A stretch of DNA of 5,033 nt from JBEKVE01 sp049514335 (lineage in GTDB: Bacteria > Actinomycetota > Acidimicrobiia > Acidimicrobiales > UBA8190). The notes beneath the pieces are model-generated. The model saw only the letters and a list, made by a program, of their open reading frames with translations. It was not told the DNA's origin and did no database searches. Of this stretch, positions 4,258 to 5,033 are shown piece by piece; within the stretch, counting starts at the first letter, position 1, and each line of letters starts with the position of its first letter. The stretch covers positions 1 to 5,033 of the forward strand of contig JBEKVE010000211.1 of NCBI GenBank assembly GCA_049514335.1. Direction: 5' to 3'. A program made the position numbers and the translations under genes.

Positions 4258-5033
4258 CTAGCCCCCGCCGTCGAGCAAGGCCCCGTGCCTGTGGGCCGGA
4301 GCCTCCGGTTGGGCGGGGCCTTCCCCCCGGAGCCGGCGTCGCCGCCTCCCCGTGCCCCCGGCGAGCTCTTGGATTCGGGCGACCTCGATCCGGGGTCCGT
4401 AGGCGAAGAACCACCAACGGAGGTAGCGCGGCAACCACGCCGCCAGCTTGAAATTCGACATGCCCTCGTGGCGCTCCAGCCAGATTGTGGGAAGCTCGGC
4501 CACCGGGAGGCGGGCCCGGCGCGCCTTGGCGACGAGCTCGATGCCGATCTCGAACCCCGCGTCGGAGTCGATCCCCACAGCCCTGACGAACTCCATGTCG
4601 TAGGCCTTGAAGGAGTTGGTGGCGTCACGGGTCCCGACACGGGCCAACACCGCCAGCGACAGTCCGGCCAGGCGCGACAGCGAACCCTTCAGGACCGGAC
4701 CTCCAACCTGCTGGCCCCCACGCGAATAGCGCGAAGCGGCGGCGACCACGACACCTCGCTCCACCAACCGCACCAGCTGATCGATCTGCCGGGGGTCGTC
4801 GGACCCGTCCGCCATGGTGACCACCACGACGTCGGCTCGTGCCTGGGCGATTCCCGACCGGATGGCATGCGCCGGTCCAGGACCGATCGTGTTCAACACA
4901 GCTCTGACGCGTGGGTCACGCCGGGCGTGCTCGTCCACGTGTGCGATCGTGGTGTCGTCGGGGGAATCCACCACGATCATCACCTCGCACGGGAGCTCCA
5001 CGGACTCGAGCACCCGCGTCAGGAACACCTCGA
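4258..5033 (-). CDS. Polyprenyl-phosphate-sugar synthase-like family 2 glycosyltransferase (N-terminus cut by window end)
   Basis: A GT2 protein related to dolichol/polyprenyl-phosphate mannose synthases, which move a sugar from a nucleotide donor to polyprenyl phosphate at the cytoplasmic membrane face. The GTG at 5028 is probably an internal Val: the frame is open to the window end, and the usual first strand with the P-x-YNE motif is missing, perhaps 20-30 residues. Counting from 5028, visible motifs are CEVMIVVDSPDDTT (14-27), the G-rich GPGPAHAIRSGIAQA (49-63), the acidic metal/donor site MADGSDDP (72-79), SRYSRGGQQVGGP (99-111), GTRDATNSFKAY (132-143), GFEIGIELVAKARR (158-171) and ERHEGMSNFKLAAWLPRYLRWW (185-206). 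There is no GtrA-like membrane domain. The tail from 224 is unusual: RRRRRLRG, then a Pro/Ala/His/Gly-rich end. It is the first gene of the visible - strand set, upstream of the fusion protein, with which it may share a pathway. Confidence 0.88.
   Translation of the reverse strand, partial: EVFLTRVLESVELPCEVMIVVDSPDDTTIAHVDEHARRDPRVRAVLNTIGPGPAHAIRSGIAQARADVVVVTMADGSDDPRQIDQLVRLVERGVVVAAASRYSRGGQQVGGPVLKGSLSRLAGLSLAVLARVGTRDATNSFKAYDMEFVRAVGIDSDAGFEIGIELVAKARRARLPVAELPTIWLERHEGMSNFKLAAWLPRYLRWWFFAYGPRIEVARIQELAGGTGRRRRRLRGEGPAQPEAPAHRHGALLDGGG

Noticed and set aside
2942..4438. Open frame of 498 codons on the - strand overlapping both glycosyltransferase genes
   Set aside because: Arg-rich translation in the wrong frame. 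The alternative frame gives complete GT2 and methyltransferase motifs.
1..5033. CRISPR array, tRNA/rRNA, insertion sequence or attachment site
   Set aside because: No regularly spaced repeats, RNA-gene landmarks, transposase-like protein or terminal inverted repeats were seen on reading both strands.

Overview
The window is 5 kb of very GC-rich, densely coding DNA with strong G/C third-position bias, GTG as well as ATG starts, and genes that overlap or nearly touch. This fits a high-GC actinobacterium. The protein styles (a long-linker GT2-methyltransferase fusion, GT2 proteins with NDVDFCLR-type motifs, a GT4-like protein with an HPGR...CIES box) recall Acidimicrobiia-like Actinomycetota, but that placement is an inference from memory. 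The locus looks like part of a surface polysaccharide or glycolipid biosynthesis region.

Left half, + strand (1-2080): three tightly packed genes that probably form one operon. They are the C-terminal part of a family 2 glycosyltransferase cut by the window start (2-460), a small uncharacterised coiled-coil protein (415-876), and a GT4/GT-B-like glycosyltransferase (860-2080). Consecutive genes overlap by 46 and 17 nt, which suggests translational coupling. A three-copy 7-bp tandem repeat lies just after the second overlap.

Centre (2076-2104): the + strand operon meets a convergent gene with only 19 nt between stop codons. A short inverted repeat covers both stops.

Right half, - strand (2100-5033), read from right to left: a polyprenyl-phosphate-sugar-synthase-like GT2 cut by the window end (4258-5033), a bifunctional GT2 plus class I SAM methyltransferase (2584-4128), and a small VOC/glyoxalase-fold protein (2100-2468). 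Each of the two glycosyltransferase genes is followed, 3-4 nt after its stop, by a GC-rich hairpin without a T tract.

Functionally, four of the six genes are glycosyltransferases, one of them fused to a methyltransferase. The two GT2 proteins on the - strand resemble enzymes that load sugars onto polyprenyl phosphate or build glycolipids. The + strand set would extend or decorate a glycan. The VOC protein has no evident link to the pathway. No RNA gene, CRISPR array, insertion sequence or attachment site was seen. The only non-coding stretches are the 19, 115 and 129 nt gaps described below. No clearly new multi-gene system is evident; the least explained items are the coiled-coil protein, the GT4-like protein lacking canonical donor-site residues, and the heptamer repeat.
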